Source of the DNA: CAZCFB01 sp964511535
Lineage (GTDB): Bacteria > Myxococcota_A > Polyangia > GCA-2747355 > CAZCFB01
Direction of reading: 5' to 3'
NCBI GenBank assembly: GCA_964511535.1
Contig: CAZEFW010000040.1
Location: 1-57,006 of the forward strand
DNA: 57,006 bases
In this document: piece by piece, positions 23,835 to 32,858 of the stretch
How the letters are laid out: each line of letters starts with the position of its first letter
How positions within the stretch are numbered: the stretch's first letter is position 1
The notes under the pieces: generated by a model
Seen by the model: the letters and a program-made list of their open reading frames with translations, nothing else
The model's database searches: none
What the model was told of the DNA's origin: nothing
Program-made: the position numbers and the translations under genes

Positions 23835-25814
23835 ATGAAGAGGATTCGCGGGGTTTGTATTGCAGCGGGGCTGGCGTTGCTTATCGCCGGCGTCGGCTGC
23901 AGCGACGACGATGGGGTGACCGCGGTGGACGGGGGCAACACCCCGGACATGGGCGTCCAGGACGGCGGCAGCGGTGGTGACGGCGGCTCCGCGGACGGCG
24001 GGGCCAGCACTGGCAGCCTGACGGTGACCGTGTTCACCGTGGACGACCGCACCGACTGGTCCAAGCGGGTCAAGGCCGCCGGGGTCGCCGTGGCGGCCAT
24101 GCTGCCCGACGGCACCAAGGCAGAGAAGACCACCAACGCCGACGGCAAGGTGACCTTCGACAAGGTGGACTGGAGCAAGGGCACCGCCTCGGTCACCGCT
24201 TACAAGGCGGGCTATGCCCTGGGCTCCTGGGTGGGCTTGACCGACAAGTCGAGCACCCAGGAGCTGGTCATGGGCAAGCTGGGCAATAAGTTGGTGACGG
24301 TGAGCGGTACGGCGGCCGGCATGACCACCGGCTACCCGCTGCTGACGGTGACCAGCTCGAGCCTGGGCGGCGGGTTTCACGAGGCCCCCAGCAACAGCTA
24401 CAGCTTCAAGGTGGAGTCGGGCGCTCCCTTCAGCCTGGTGGGCCTGAACTGGCAGGCCAACTCCAAGCGCACCGAGCGCACGGTGGACTACGACATCAAG
24501 TCGTGGGCCAGGGCCACCTCTGCTGGCCTGACCGCCGACGGCACGGTGAACCTGGACCTGTCCAAGCCCATGACCCCGATCAAGTTCAAGAGCACCATCA
24601 AGCTTCCCGCCTCCACCGCGAGCCAACTGTACGCCGGCTCCCGCGCCATGGTCCGGGTGTCCAGCTTCGACTCGGGGCTGCGGCAGCTGCTCGGCATCGC
24701 GCGCAAATCAACCCTCGCCGCGGGCAAGTCGTTCTCCATGGAGTCGGAGTACGTCAAGCCGGCGGGCGTCAAGACGTACCTGACCCAGCACTACCTGGTC
24801 GTGGGCGGCGGCGTGTTCTCGGTGGTCAACACCGTCGGTGAGCCCAAGGACGGCATGTCCGCTGACAAGTTCCTCGATGTGCCCCAGCTCATCACGCCCA
24901 ACTCGACGACCACGGCGGTCAACCCGTGGCTGGAGGTGAGCTGGAGCGCCAGCGAGAAGGCCGCGGCCCCGCAGGTCGCCATCATGCGCGACGGCGCGGC
25001 GCTCTGGTTTGCCACCGCGCCTCCGGGGACCACCCGGATCTCCTTCCCGGAGCCGCCTGCCAGCGCCGACCTGTCGAAGATCCTCGGCACGGGCGACCTG
25101 AGCGGCAATATGGCCCTGTGCGCGGATCGGGACAAGACCTCGTTCCTGTGCACACGCTTCTCCAGCGCCACGGACTTCTCGTTCGCCACCAGCGGCACTT
25201 ACAAGGGGCAGATCTGGAAGCGCGACACCCTTCAGGGCAAGGGCCAGGTGGGGTTCAAGGTGTGCGTCGAGGGCCAGACCACCGGCTGCGCCACCTCCGA
25301 CAGCGACGGCAGGTTCACCCAGTCCGACGTCTCGTACCTCAAGGACGAGGCGCTCGTGATGACAAAGACCGGCTACTTGCCGACCCGGGTGTTCATGGGC
25401 CGCAAGCGGGACACCGTCGGCTTCATCGGCTGGGCCGCCACCGAGGCCGAGCTCAAGGCGGACATGACCCTGGCCAAGCTGAGCCCCAATGCCAGCGCCG
25501 GACACCTCGGCATGGCCGTGATGGGCCCCAGCGGCGGGCTGAAGGACGCCAAGGTCTCGCTGGTGACCAATGTGGGCGATGGGCCCATCTACTTCGACGA
25601 CAAGATCAAGCCGGACGCCAGCATGACCAGCAGCGCCAAGCACGGCCACCTCGGCTGGTTCAACCTCCCCGTCGGCGAGCATGTGGTGCAGATCACCCCG
25701 CCCACGGACGTGACCTGCAGGCCGAGCTCCGCCTGGACCGCCCCGGGCAAGAACCGCTTCAAGGTCAAGATCACCGCCGGCTCGCTGAGCTGGATGCGCG
25801 TGATCTGTAAGTAG
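23835..25814 (+). CDS. Large surface lipoprotein, paralogue of the next gene
   Basis: A 659-aa lipoprotein with signal peptide and lipobox IAGVGC followed by SDDDG, then an Asp/Gly linker (residues 27-60). An Ig-like or carboxypeptidase-regulatory-like beta domain follows (DGTKAEKTTNADGKVTFDKVDW), then a long beta-rich region with further DSDGRFT-type turns. It is similar along its whole length to the lipoprotein at 26049-28031 (shared LYAGSRAMVRV, SYLKDEALV, HLGMAVMGP/HLGIAIMGP, KNRFKVKI/KNRFRVKI and the final MRVICK/MRVVCK). No enzymatic motif is seen. ATG 23835 follows GAGGAGG. The pair lies in a region of surface proteins; adhesion or carbohydrate contact is possible but not shown. Confidence 0.75.
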   Translation: MKRIRGVCIAAGLALLIAGVGCSDDDGVTAVDGGNTPDMGVQDGGSGGDGGSADGGASTGSLTVTVFTVDDRTDWSKRVKAAGVAVAAMLPDGTKAEKTTNADGKVTFDKVDWSKGTASVTAYKAGYALGSWVGLTDKSSTQELVMGKLGNKLVTVSGTAAGMTTGYPLLTVTSSSLGGGFHEAPSNSYSFKVESGAPFSLVGLNWQANSKRTERTVDYDIKSWARATSAGLTADGTVNLDLSKPMTPIKFKSTIKLPASTASQLYAGSRAMVRVSSFDSGLRQLLGIARKSTLAAGKSFSMESEYVKPAGVKTYLTQHYLVVGGGVFSVVNTVGEPKDGMSADKFLDVPQLITPNSTTTAVNPWLEVSWSASEKAAAPQVAIMRDGAALWFATAPPGTTRISFPEPPASADLSKILGTGDLSGNMALCADRDKTSFLCTRFSSATDFSFATSGTYKGQIWKRDTLQGKGQVGFKVCVEGQTTGCATSDSDGRFTQSDVSYLKDEALVMTKTGYLPTRVFMGRKRDTVGFIGWAATEAELKADMTLAKLSPNASAGHLGMAVMGPSGGLKDAKVSLVTNVGDGPIYFDDKIKPDASMTSSAKHGHLGWFNLPVGEHVVQITPPTDVTCRPSSAWTAPGKNRFKVKITAGSLSWMRVICK

Positions 25815-25924
25815 AGAGCAGACCGACCCTCCGCTTACCCTCGCCACGCGGCGCCCCTCTGGACCATCCCGCCCATCACTGATCAGATCTGCAATCTGCT
25901 GGCGATGTCGCCGAAAGCAGGCGC

Positions 25925-26036
25925 CATTAATTATATAAGCCAAGACTAACTAAACGGAGAGGTGAATGAAACCAATCTAGGAGCCTGGCGAAGCGTTAAT
26001 CCATGCGCGACAGGCTCCTGGGGCGCTCGCCGCCCC
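25925..26036 (+). promoter_or_regulatory. Structured leader upstream of second paralogue
   Basis: The 234-bp gap before the second lipoprotein holds an AT-rich patch with TTATAT (25931-25936), possibly a -10 box, then a four-codon reading frame (MKPI) behind GAGAGG at about 25968. A 9-bp inverted repeat (25979-25987 with 26011-26019) and a 6-bp GC hairpin (26020-26036) follow just before the ribosome binding site. Such a leader could control expression; the upstream paralogue has nothing comparable. Confidence 0.35.
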
Positions 26037-26048
26037 AAGGAGGACGAG

Positions 26049-28031
26049 ATGGCGAACCGACGACACGAGATCCTGGTGCTGGTGGCCGCGATGGCCATGA
26101 CCGTTGGCTGCAGCGACGACGGTGGCGCCACAGGGGGCACAGGAAACAGCCCGGATCTGGGCTCGGCAGGGGGTGGCGCCATCGTTGACTGGGGGGTGGG
26201 CACTCCCACCCCGAGCAAGAGCCTCAGCGTGACGACCTATGTCGTGGCCGATCGATCCAGCTGGGCCACCCGGACCGTGGCCAGCGGCATCACCGTGACG
26301 GCGACCCTGCCCGACGGCACCCTGAGCAAGAAGACCACCGGCGCCGACGGCAAGGTCACCTTCGACAACCTCGACTGGACCCGGGGGACCGCCTCCTTCA
26401 CCGCATACAAGAAGGATCACAGCCTCGTCTCCTGGACCGGGGTGACCGCCTTCCAGAACGCCCTGGAGGTGGTGCTGGTCAAGCTCTCCACGGCCAAGCC
26501 TGTAACAGTGAGCGGGACCGCCAGGAACATGGCTCAAGGCTACCCCTACCTGCTGGTGACCAGCTCCGCCCCGGGCTCGGGCTATTACGAGGGCATCGGC
26601 AACACCTACAGCTTCCAGGTCCCGCCCGACCGGGCGTTCTCGTTGGTGGGCCTGAACTCCAGGATCAACTCCAAGTCCACTGAGCGCACGATCCACTTCG
26701 AGCACAAGGCGTGGGCCATGTCCTACAGCGTGGGGCTTACCAGGGACGGTACGGTGGACCTCTTCTTCGGCAAGGCGCTCAAGCCCCAGGTATTCCGGAG
26801 CACCATCGTCCTTCCCACCTCCACCTCGTCGGTGCTGTACGCCGGCTCCCGCGCCATGGTGCGCGTGACCAGCCTGGAGTCGGGCCTGAACCAGGCGCTC
26901 GGCCTTGCCCGCAGGAGCAGCCTCGTCGATGGCAAGTCGTTCACCATCGACGCCGAGTACGTCCGGCCCCCTGGCGTGAATAACTTCATCACCCAGTACA
27001 TGCTCTCGGTGGGCGGCGGCATGACCTCCACCATCAACGTCATCGGCGCCCCGGGCGACGGAACCACGGTCGGAGATTTCCTCGACCCGCCCCGGCTGAT
27101 CAGCCCCACCGACACCGCCAAGCCGGTCAACCTGTGGCTGCCGGCCGCGTGGAGCAGCAGCGAAAAGAGCGCCATCCCCCAGGTGGCGATCATCGCCCGC
27201 AACCAGCTGCTCTGGATCGTGCGCGCCCCGGCCGGCACCACCAGCATCGCCCTGCCGGATCCGCCGGCGGACGCCGACCTGCCTCGGCTGCTCGGCACCG
27301 ACCCGGTGGACGCCAGCGTGGGCCACTGCGCGGACCGGGACGCCAAGAGCTACCTGTGCGCCCGCTTCGTCTCCGGCCTGACCTACAAGGTGGCCACCAG
27401 CGGTGACGCCACTGGCCAGGTGTTGAACCGCAAGACCGGGCAGGGCGCCGGCATGGGGGACTTCTCGGTATGCCCCGAGGGCAGCCCCGCCTCCAGCTGC
27501 GTCAAGACCGACGCAGACGGCCGCTTCAAGGTGCCCGCCATGTCGTACCTCAAGGACGAGGCGCTGGTCATCCTGAAGCCGGGGTACGTGCCGCTGCGGC
27601 TGCCCCTGGGGCGCAAGCGGGACGGCGCGGGGTTCTCCGGGTGGGCCATGAACATGGTCGAGCAGCACGCCGAGGCTGCCCTGGCCAAGGTGAGCATCAA
27701 GTCCTCCGGGGTGGGCCACCTGGGCATCGCCATCATGGGGCCCGCAGGCGGGCTGAAGGACGCCAGGGTCTCCCTGGTGAAGCACGCAGGGGACGGGCCG
27801 ATCTATTACGGCGACGACGAAAAGCCCGACGCCAGCATGAGCGCCACGGCCAGCCACGGCCACCTGCTCTGGTGGAACCTCCCGCGCGGCGAGCATGTCG
27901 TGCAGGTCACGCCGTCCGACCCGGCGGCCACGTGCTGGCCGAGCTTCGCCTGGCAGGCGGAGGGCAAGAACCGCTTCAGGGTGAAGATCTCCGAGGGCGA
28001 CAACAGCTACATGCGCGTGGTCTGCAAGTAG
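26049..28031 (+). CDS. Large surface lipoprotein, paralogue of previous gene
   Basis: A 660-aa lipoprotein starting at ATG 26049 (AGGAGG upstream), with lipobox MTVGC followed by SDDGG and a short Gly/Asp linker. It is collinear with the 23835-25814 protein, with the same beta-rich architecture, Cys positions and end (MRVVCK), and by eye roughly half of the residues agree. The pair therefore arose by an old tandem duplication. No catalytic motif was recognised. It converges on the Stig1/LamG lipoprotein gene with only 3 bp between stop codons. Confidence 0.75.
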   Translation: MANRRHEILVLVAAMAMTVGCSDDGGATGGTGNSPDLGSAGGGAIVDWGVGTPTPSKSLSVTTYVVADRSSWATRTVASGITVTATLPDGTLSKKTTGADGKVTFDNLDWTRGTASFTAYKKDHSLVSWTGVTAFQNALEVVLVKLSTAKPVTVSGTARNMAQGYPYLLVTSSAPGSGYYEGIGNTYSFQVPPDRAFSLVGLNSRINSKSTERTIHFEHKAWAMSYSVGLTRDGTVDLFFGKALKPQVFRSTIVLPTSTSSVLYAGSRAMVRVTSLESGLNQALGLARRSSLVDGKSFTIDAEYVRPPGVNNFITQYMLSVGGGMTSTINVIGAPGDGTTVGDFLDPPRLISPTDTAKPVNLWLPAAWSSSEKSAIPQVAIIARNQLLWIVRAPAGTTSIALPDPPADADLPRLLGTDPVDASVGHCADRDAKSYLCARFVSGLTYKVATSGDATGQVLNRKTGQGAGMGDFSVCPEGSPASSCVKTDADGRFKVPAMSYLKDEALVILKPGYVPLRLPLGRKRDGAGFSGWAMNMVEQHAEAALAKVSIKSSGVGHLGIAIMGPAGGLKDARVSLVKHAGDGPIYYGDDEKPDASMSATASHGHLLWWNLPRGEHVVQVTPSDPAATCWPSFAWQAEGKNRFRVKISEGDNSYMRVVCK

Positions 28032-28034
28032 CGC

Positions 28035-30209
28035 TCACGGCGCGCAGCAGATCACCCCGCTGAGCCCGCTGTAGTAGTTGCAGCCGGTGCCCGAGTTGGT
28101 GCTGGCGTCGATGCGGCCGCTGGCGAGGCAGCTGCCGGCGCTGCTGTAGGCGTACTTGCAGGCGCCGCCCATGCCGCCCATGTCGATGTTCTTGGCGTTG
28201 TCCACGCCCTTGGCCACCGCCGCGCTGCAGTCGCTGTAGCACTTGTTGTTGTCGTGGGCAGAGTCGAACGCGAAGCAGCCGCCGAAGGCCCTGGCCTGGC
28301 CATAGTTCACCTTCTTGATGGACGCGTCGACTCCGAGGCAAGGCTTCCAGCCCTGGGCGCACAGGGCGCCGGCGCCGGACACATCGCCGCTCCACTTGCC
28401 GGCGCAGGCGGCGATCTTTGGGAAGGCGGCCTGGCTGACGAGGCCCTCGCGGGTGCCGTCGGCGCAGCCGTTGGCCGCCCCCGCGGGCTTGCACAGCTCC
28501 GCCCCCTTGCCGCTGTTGTAGTGGGCTGCCACCTCCGCCGAGGAGAGCGCCCGCTTGTAGAACGCGACCTGATCCAGGCTGCCCTTGAAGTACTCGGCGT
28601 TGCCGCTGCAGCTGCCCGAGCTCTGGCAAGCCTGGCCCAGGCACATTGAGCAGGCGCTGTTGAGGTCCACCGTCGCCAGGTGTGAGATGTCGCCCGGCTT
28701 GTTGTTGCCCCACTTGTGCCCACCCGACAGGCCGTAGCAGGGCGAGGTCAGCAGCTTGCCGTCGACGTAGAACTGCATGCTCCCTTTTCGGTTGGCCACC
28801 GCGGCGTAGTGGTGCCACTTGCCGTCATCCATGGCGGCGCAGGTGCCCACGAGGTTCTCGCCCTTGCCGTCCTGTCCCATCAGCAGGCCCACGCCGCCGC
28901 AGGGGACCTTGCCCCAGGCGCACCACTCCATCAGGGCGAAGCCGTCGTGCCCCTTGGGCCCGTGGGTCCCGTGAGCCACCACCCGCCGCTGGCCCTTCTG
29001 GCCGCTCGGGATCAGGATCCAGGCCTCCACGGAGAAGTCGCCCAGGCGCGGGTCGAGGTCCGCGCTGTCCTTGATGCGCACGTAGTTGCTGCCGCTGAAG
29101 CGCAGCGCGCCGCCGAGCTTGCCCGAGGTCCAGACCGGGCCGCCGGTGAGCGTCCCGTGGTTGGTGCCGACGCTGTCGTTCGCCGCGGTGCCGGCCATCT
29201 CCTCCAGCTGCCAGTGGCTCGACAGGCCGACGCAGGACTGGGCCAGGCACTTGCCGGCCAGGCATTTCTGGGGCGCCGCGCATGCCGCGCCGCACTTGCC
29301 GCAGTCGCTGGCGTCGGTCTGCAGGTTGGCGCAGTACGGCGCGCCCCCGCCGGCGGGCTTGCACTGGGTCTGGCCCGGCAGGCAGAAGGGCACGCACACG
29401 CCCGACGTGCACACCTCGTTGCTCTTGCAGGCGAAGCCGCACTGGCCGCAGTTCTTGTTGTCGCTCTGGGTCGAGGCGCAGAAGGCGGGCCCACCGGCGG
29501 GCGCGCACTTGGTCTGGGCCGGCGGGCAGGTGAGGGTGCACTTGCCCGCCACGCACGCCTCGGTGGCGGCGCACGCCTTGCCGCAGGCGCCGCAGTTCTT
29601 GTTGTCGCTGTCGGTGGCGGCGCAGTACGGCGAGCCCCCGGCTGGGGAGCACTTGGTCAGGTTGCCCGGGCAGGTGAAGGTGCACTTGCCCGCCACGCAC
29701 GCCTCGGCGGCGGCGCACGCCTTGCCGCAGCCGCCGCAGTCCTTGTTGTCGCTCTGCAGGTTGGCGCAGTAGGGCGCGCCGCTGGCGGCCGTACACATGG
29801 CCTGGCCCGCCGGGCAGACGAAGGCGCACTTGCCCGCGCTGCACACCTCGCCCGCCTTGCACGCCTTGCCGCAGGCGCCGCAGTTGGCCCCGTCCTTCTG
29901 CAGGTCCACGCACTTGCCCTGGCACAGGCTGGTGCCCGGGCCGCACCACGGGTTGACGTCGGGCACCGGCACCAGGTCGGGCGAGCGCGTGTCGGGGCTC
30001 AGGAGGTCGGGCGCGAGCTGATCCGGCTGGAGCTGGTCCACCGCGACCATGTCCGGGTTCGGACCGTCGGGGGGAGGCGCGTCAGCCTTGATCGCCTGGT
30101 CCTGCACGCCGATATCGGGGCAGAGCACGGTGCCGGTGTCGTCGCCGCAGCCGACGGCGAGGGCGATGGATAGCAGGACGGTGAAGGCGACCCTCGAGAC
30201 GTGGGACAT
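28035..30209 (-). CDS. Lipoprotein with Stig1-like Cys-rich repeats and LamG domain
   Basis: A 724-aa lipoprotein (lipobox LAVGC, then GDDTG) with a long Pro/Asp linker (PDMVAVDQLQPDQLAPDLLSPD). About five cysteine-rich modules of near 48 residues follow, each with the pattern CANLQSDNKDCGGCGKAC...CVAGKC, resembling Stigma-specific Stig1-like modules found in myxobacterial surface proteins. A LamG/concanavalin-like domain comes next (HWQLEEMAGTAANDSVG, LRFSGSNYVRI, SVEAWILIPSG, WHHYAAVANRKGSMQFYVDG), then a Cys-rich C-terminus with CNYY and VICCAP. It is probably a surface adhesin or glycan-binding protein. ATG 30209 is chosen because it gives a clean lipoprotein signal. Confidence 0.8.
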   Translation of the reverse strand: MSHVSRVAFTVLLSIALAVGCGDDTGTVLCPDIGVQDQAIKADAPPPDGPNPDMVAVDQLQPDQLAPDLLSPDTRSPDLVPVPDVNPWCGPGTSLCQGKCVDLQKDGANCGACGKACKAGEVCSAGKCAFVCPAGQAMCTAASGAPYCANLQSDNKDCGGCGKACAAAEACVAGKCTFTCPGNLTKCSPAGGSPYCAATDSDNKNCGACGKACAATEACVAGKCTLTCPPAQTKCAPAGGPAFCASTQSDNKNCGQCGFACKSNEVCTSGVCVPFCLPGQTQCKPAGGGAPYCANLQTDASDCGKCGAACAAPQKCLAGKCLAQSCVGLSSHWQLEEMAGTAANDSVGTNHGTLTGGPVWTSGKLGGALRFSGSNYVRIKDSADLDPRLGDFSVEAWILIPSGQKGQRRVVAHGTHGPKGHDGFALMEWCAWGKVPCGGVGLLMGQDGKGENLVGTCAAMDDGKWHHYAAVANRKGSMQFYVDGKLLTSPCYGLSGGHKWGNNKPGDISHLATVDLNSACSMCLGQACQSSGSCSGNAEYFKGSLDQVAFYKRALSSAEVAAHYNSGKGAELCKPAGAANGCADGTREGLVSQAAFPKIAACAGKWSGDVSGAGALCAQGWKPCLGVDASIKKVNYGQARAFGGCFAFDSAHDNNKCYSDCSAAVAKGVDNAKNIDMGGMGGACKYAYSSAGSCLASGRIDASTNSGTGCNYYSGLSGVICCAP
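29539..29753. repeat. DNA repeat encoding Cys-rich modules (144-bp period)
   Basis: Segments 29539-29609 and 29683-29753 are almost identical (71 bp, a few mismatches) and are spaced 144 bp apart. They encode the C-terminal half of one Cys-rich module and the start of the next in the Stig1-like region. The near identity suggests recent duplication or gene conversion, so module number may vary between strains. Confidence 0.75.
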
Positions 30210-30250
30210 GGGCACTCTCCGTTGGTGATTGGGAGGCCCGATTATACCCC

Positions 30251-32722
30251 TCACGGGAGCTTGTAGATATGCGTACCGTAGGAGCCGAGGGTGGCCCCGG
30301 AGCCGTAACCTTGCCGGTAGACCAGCGTGGACTTGCTCAGCTCGGAGAAGGAGACGGTCTTGGTGGTGGGGCCCAGGTTGACTACCACCAGCGCGCGGCT
30401 CTTGCCCGACTGCCGCACCATGGCGTAGGTCGACTTGTCGGTGAACTCGCTGTACTGGTAGCCGAAGGCGCCCGGGTCTGACAGGGCGGGCAGCTGCTTG
30501 CGCGCGGCCAGCAGCGCCTTGTGGTGACCAAACACGCTGTACTTGTTCAGCAGCTGCTTGCCCAGCTCCGCCGGCTTGGTCAGCTTGACCCCCGACGGGT
30601 CCTTGGTCTGGGCCGGATCTGCGCCGCCCCACGGGAAGGCGCCGCCGTTCTTGGCGTCCATGGCAGTGGAGGTCTGGGAGAGCATGCCGAGCTCGTCGCC
30701 GTACTGGAGCTGGGGGTTGCCCGGGGCGGTGAGGGTCAGGCTGGCCGCGGCCATGGCGATGCCGATGTCCGCCCCCTTGGGGCTGGCCACCACGCGGCTG
30801 ACGTCATGGTTGGAGACGAAGGGCACCGGCGCCCCGTGGCTGCCGTAGTACTGCTTGGCCTCGGTGTAGTGCCAGTACAGAGCGCCGGCGTCATGCTTCT
30901 TCAGCGCCTTCTTGGCCGCGTAGTGGAACGGGAAGTCGTACACGCCGTTGAAGCCGCCCTCCTCGAGGTAGATGCCGAGGGTCTTGGGGCCGCTCCACGC
31001 CTCGCCCACCAGGGCCACGTCGGGCCGCACCGCGCGGCAGGCCGCGTTGAGCTGGCGCCAGAAATCCCGGCTCGGGCCCTTGACGTAGTCCAGGCGGAAG
31101 CCGTCGGCGCCGTCGTCGGTCTTGCCGTCGCCGTCCAGGTCCAGCAGGCGGGTCACGGCCTTGATCACCGCGGCGCGGGCGTCGGGCTGCGCCAGGTTGA
31201 AGGCGATGTCCCCGGTGGTGCGTCGGGCGAAGAAGTGCGAGCGGGAGCCGGTGTCGCGGAAGTCCCAGCCGAACCAGGTGGTGTTGTTTGTGAAGAAGTG
31301 GAACCAGTTCGAGGTGGGCGCGGACGGCTGCCCTTTGGCCGCCGCGGCTGCTTTGAAGCTGACGTGCACATGGTTGATGGGGAAGTCGATGAGCACCTTC
31401 AGCTTCAGCGCGTGGGCCTTGGTGATCAGGGCGCGCAGGTCGGCCATGGTGCCGTAGTCCGGGTGCACCTTCGTGAAGTCTCCCGGCGCGTAGCCCCAGG
31501 AGACGGTCCCCGGTGTCTTGAAGATCGGCATCAGCTGGATCGTGTGGATGCCCAGGTCATTCTTGAGGTAGGACAGCTTGCCCGTCAGCCCCTTGAGGTC
31601 GCCGATGCCGTCGCCATCGCTGTCGGCGAAGTGCTTGACGTACACCTCGTAGATCACCCCCAGCTTCGGGAGCCCGGCGGGCTTGGCAGGGGCGGGCAGG
31701 GTGACAAGCTGGGGCGGTGAACGGTAGTGGGCGTTTTGGGCCACCAGGTAGAACCGATGGGTCCCCGAGAGCTTCGCCGCGCCGATGGTGAAGGCCCCGG
31801 CGCCGCCGGCGGTCACCTTGACCTGGGCCGGGTTGCCGGGGTGGGGGTGCAGGCTGTAGGTCGCGGACCCGCCGCCGAACGCCGCGCTCAGGGGCACGGA
31901 CGCCTGCAGCTGCGCGCCGGCGGATGCCGTGGCGGGGGTGAGCCGCGTGGAGAGCACCGGCACCCTGGCGAAGCGGTTCTTGTCCACGAAGGCCCAGTAG
32001 TTGTGCACCTCGCCGGAGCCGGCGCCCGGGACCCAGCGGTAAAAGGACCCGCCGCTCTGGGTCATCTTCAGCCGCTGTCCCTTGACGTCGATCCACACCT
32101 CCTTGACCGCGCCCTTGACGTTGGGGTGCTGCGACGGGACGAACAGGTACTTGCGCCCCTGTGAGCCGGTCTCGGTGTCGTCGCCGGCCACGGCGCCCTC
32201 GTAGTAGAAGAAGGTCTGGTCGGGGTAAGAGGCGAGGGGCTTGTCGTACACCAGCAGGGCGGTGCGGTCCGTCAGCGTCTGGCCGGCGCACTTGACCGTG
32301 ACGGTCACGGAGTAGCGGCCAGCCTTGGTCGCCGAGGCCCTGGGAGCCTTGCTGGAGCCGCCGGTGAGGGTTACCCCCGGGTCCGCAGACCAGGAGAGGG
32401 TGCACCCCTTGGGCACCGCGGAGCCGGAGCCGTCCAGGTACCTGGCCTCGTTCACCGTGGCCAGCCGCGGCTGGCCGGCGCTGGCCTTCGGCTTGGTGGC
32501 GGGCGGCCCGCTGTCCTCCGCGGCCAGGTCGGCCCCGCCGTCCGCGCCGACCCCCGCCTCGGGCATCACCCCGGCGTCCGCGCCGCCCCCGCCGAAGTCG
32601 TGGGCCGTTGCCCCCACGTCAGTGGAGGCCGGCGCCCCGCCGCAGCCGCTTTGCGCCATGGTCAGTGCCACGGCTGTCACGATCAGTTGCTTTTTTAAAC
32701 GGTGAATAGCACCCAGGCGCAT
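30251..32722 (-). CDS. GH13 alpha-amylase family lipoprotein
   Basis: An 823-aa secreted glycoside hydrolase with lipobox MAQSGC. The N-terminal third is beta-rich, with an Ig-like fold (DGSGSAVPKGCTLSWSADPG) and a carbohydrate-associated E-set-like domain. The GH13 barrel has all four conserved regions: DFPINH (about 443), GFRLDY with the nucleophile Asp (about 541), VGEAW with the acid/base Glu (about 572) and FVSNHD (about 638), so it should be active on alpha-1,4-glucans. A C-terminal beta domain closes the chain. AGGAGG lies 4 nt before ATG 32722. As a lipoprotein it likely degrades starch or glycogen at the cell surface. Confidence 0.92.
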   Translation of the reverse strand: MRLGAIHRLKKQLIVTAVALTMAQSGCGGAPASTDVGATAHDFGGGGADAGVMPEAGVGADGGADLAAEDSGPPATKPKASAGQPRLATVNEARYLDGSGSAVPKGCTLSWSADPGVTLTGGSSKAPRASATKAGRYSVTVTVKCAGQTLTDRTALLVYDKPLASYPDQTFFYYEGAVAGDDTETGSQGRKYLFVPSQHPNVKGAVKEVWIDVKGQRLKMTQSGGSFYRWVPGAGSGEVHNYWAFVDKNRFARVPVLSTRLTPATASAGAQLQASVPLSAAFGGGSATYSLHPHPGNPAQVKVTAGGAGAFTIGAAKLSGTHRFYLVAQNAHYRSPPQLVTLPAPAKPAGLPKLGVIYEVYVKHFADSDGDGIGDLKGLTGKLSYLKNDLGIHTIQLMPIFKTPGTVSWGYAPGDFTKVHPDYGTMADLRALITKAHALKLKVLIDFPINHVHVSFKAAAAAKGQPSAPTSNWFHFFTNNTTWFGWDFRDTGSRSHFFARRTTGDIAFNLAQPDARAAVIKAVTRLLDLDGDGKTDDGADGFRLDYVKGPSRDFWRQLNAACRAVRPDVALVGEAWSGPKTLGIYLEEGGFNGVYDFPFHYAAKKALKKHDAGALYWHYTEAKQYYGSHGAPVPFVSNHDVSRVVASPKGADIGIAMAAASLTLTAPGNPQLQYGDELGMLSQTSTAMDAKNGGAFPWGGADPAQTKDPSGVKLTKPAELGKQLLNKYSVFGHHKALLAARKQLPALSDPGAFGYQYSEFTDKSTYAMVRQSGKSRALVVVNLGPTTKTVSFSELSKSTLVYRQGYGSGATLGSYGTHIYKLP

Positions 32723-32858
32723 GGATCCTCCTCGCGCAGGAGGGGTGAGCAAAATCCGTACCGCCGTGGAGCGCGCCCCGGGATCTGGCGCGCGGCCGCC
32801 GCGGCGCGCTGGCAATCCGGGGGGAATCATGTTCCGGTACTCAACTGGAGAACCAGAT

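Noticed and set aside
28976..29760. Repeat-rich DNA resembling a CRISPR-like array
   Set aside because: The repeats are in frame, encode Cys-rich protein modules and are about 144 bp apart with coding spacers; no cas gene is nearby.
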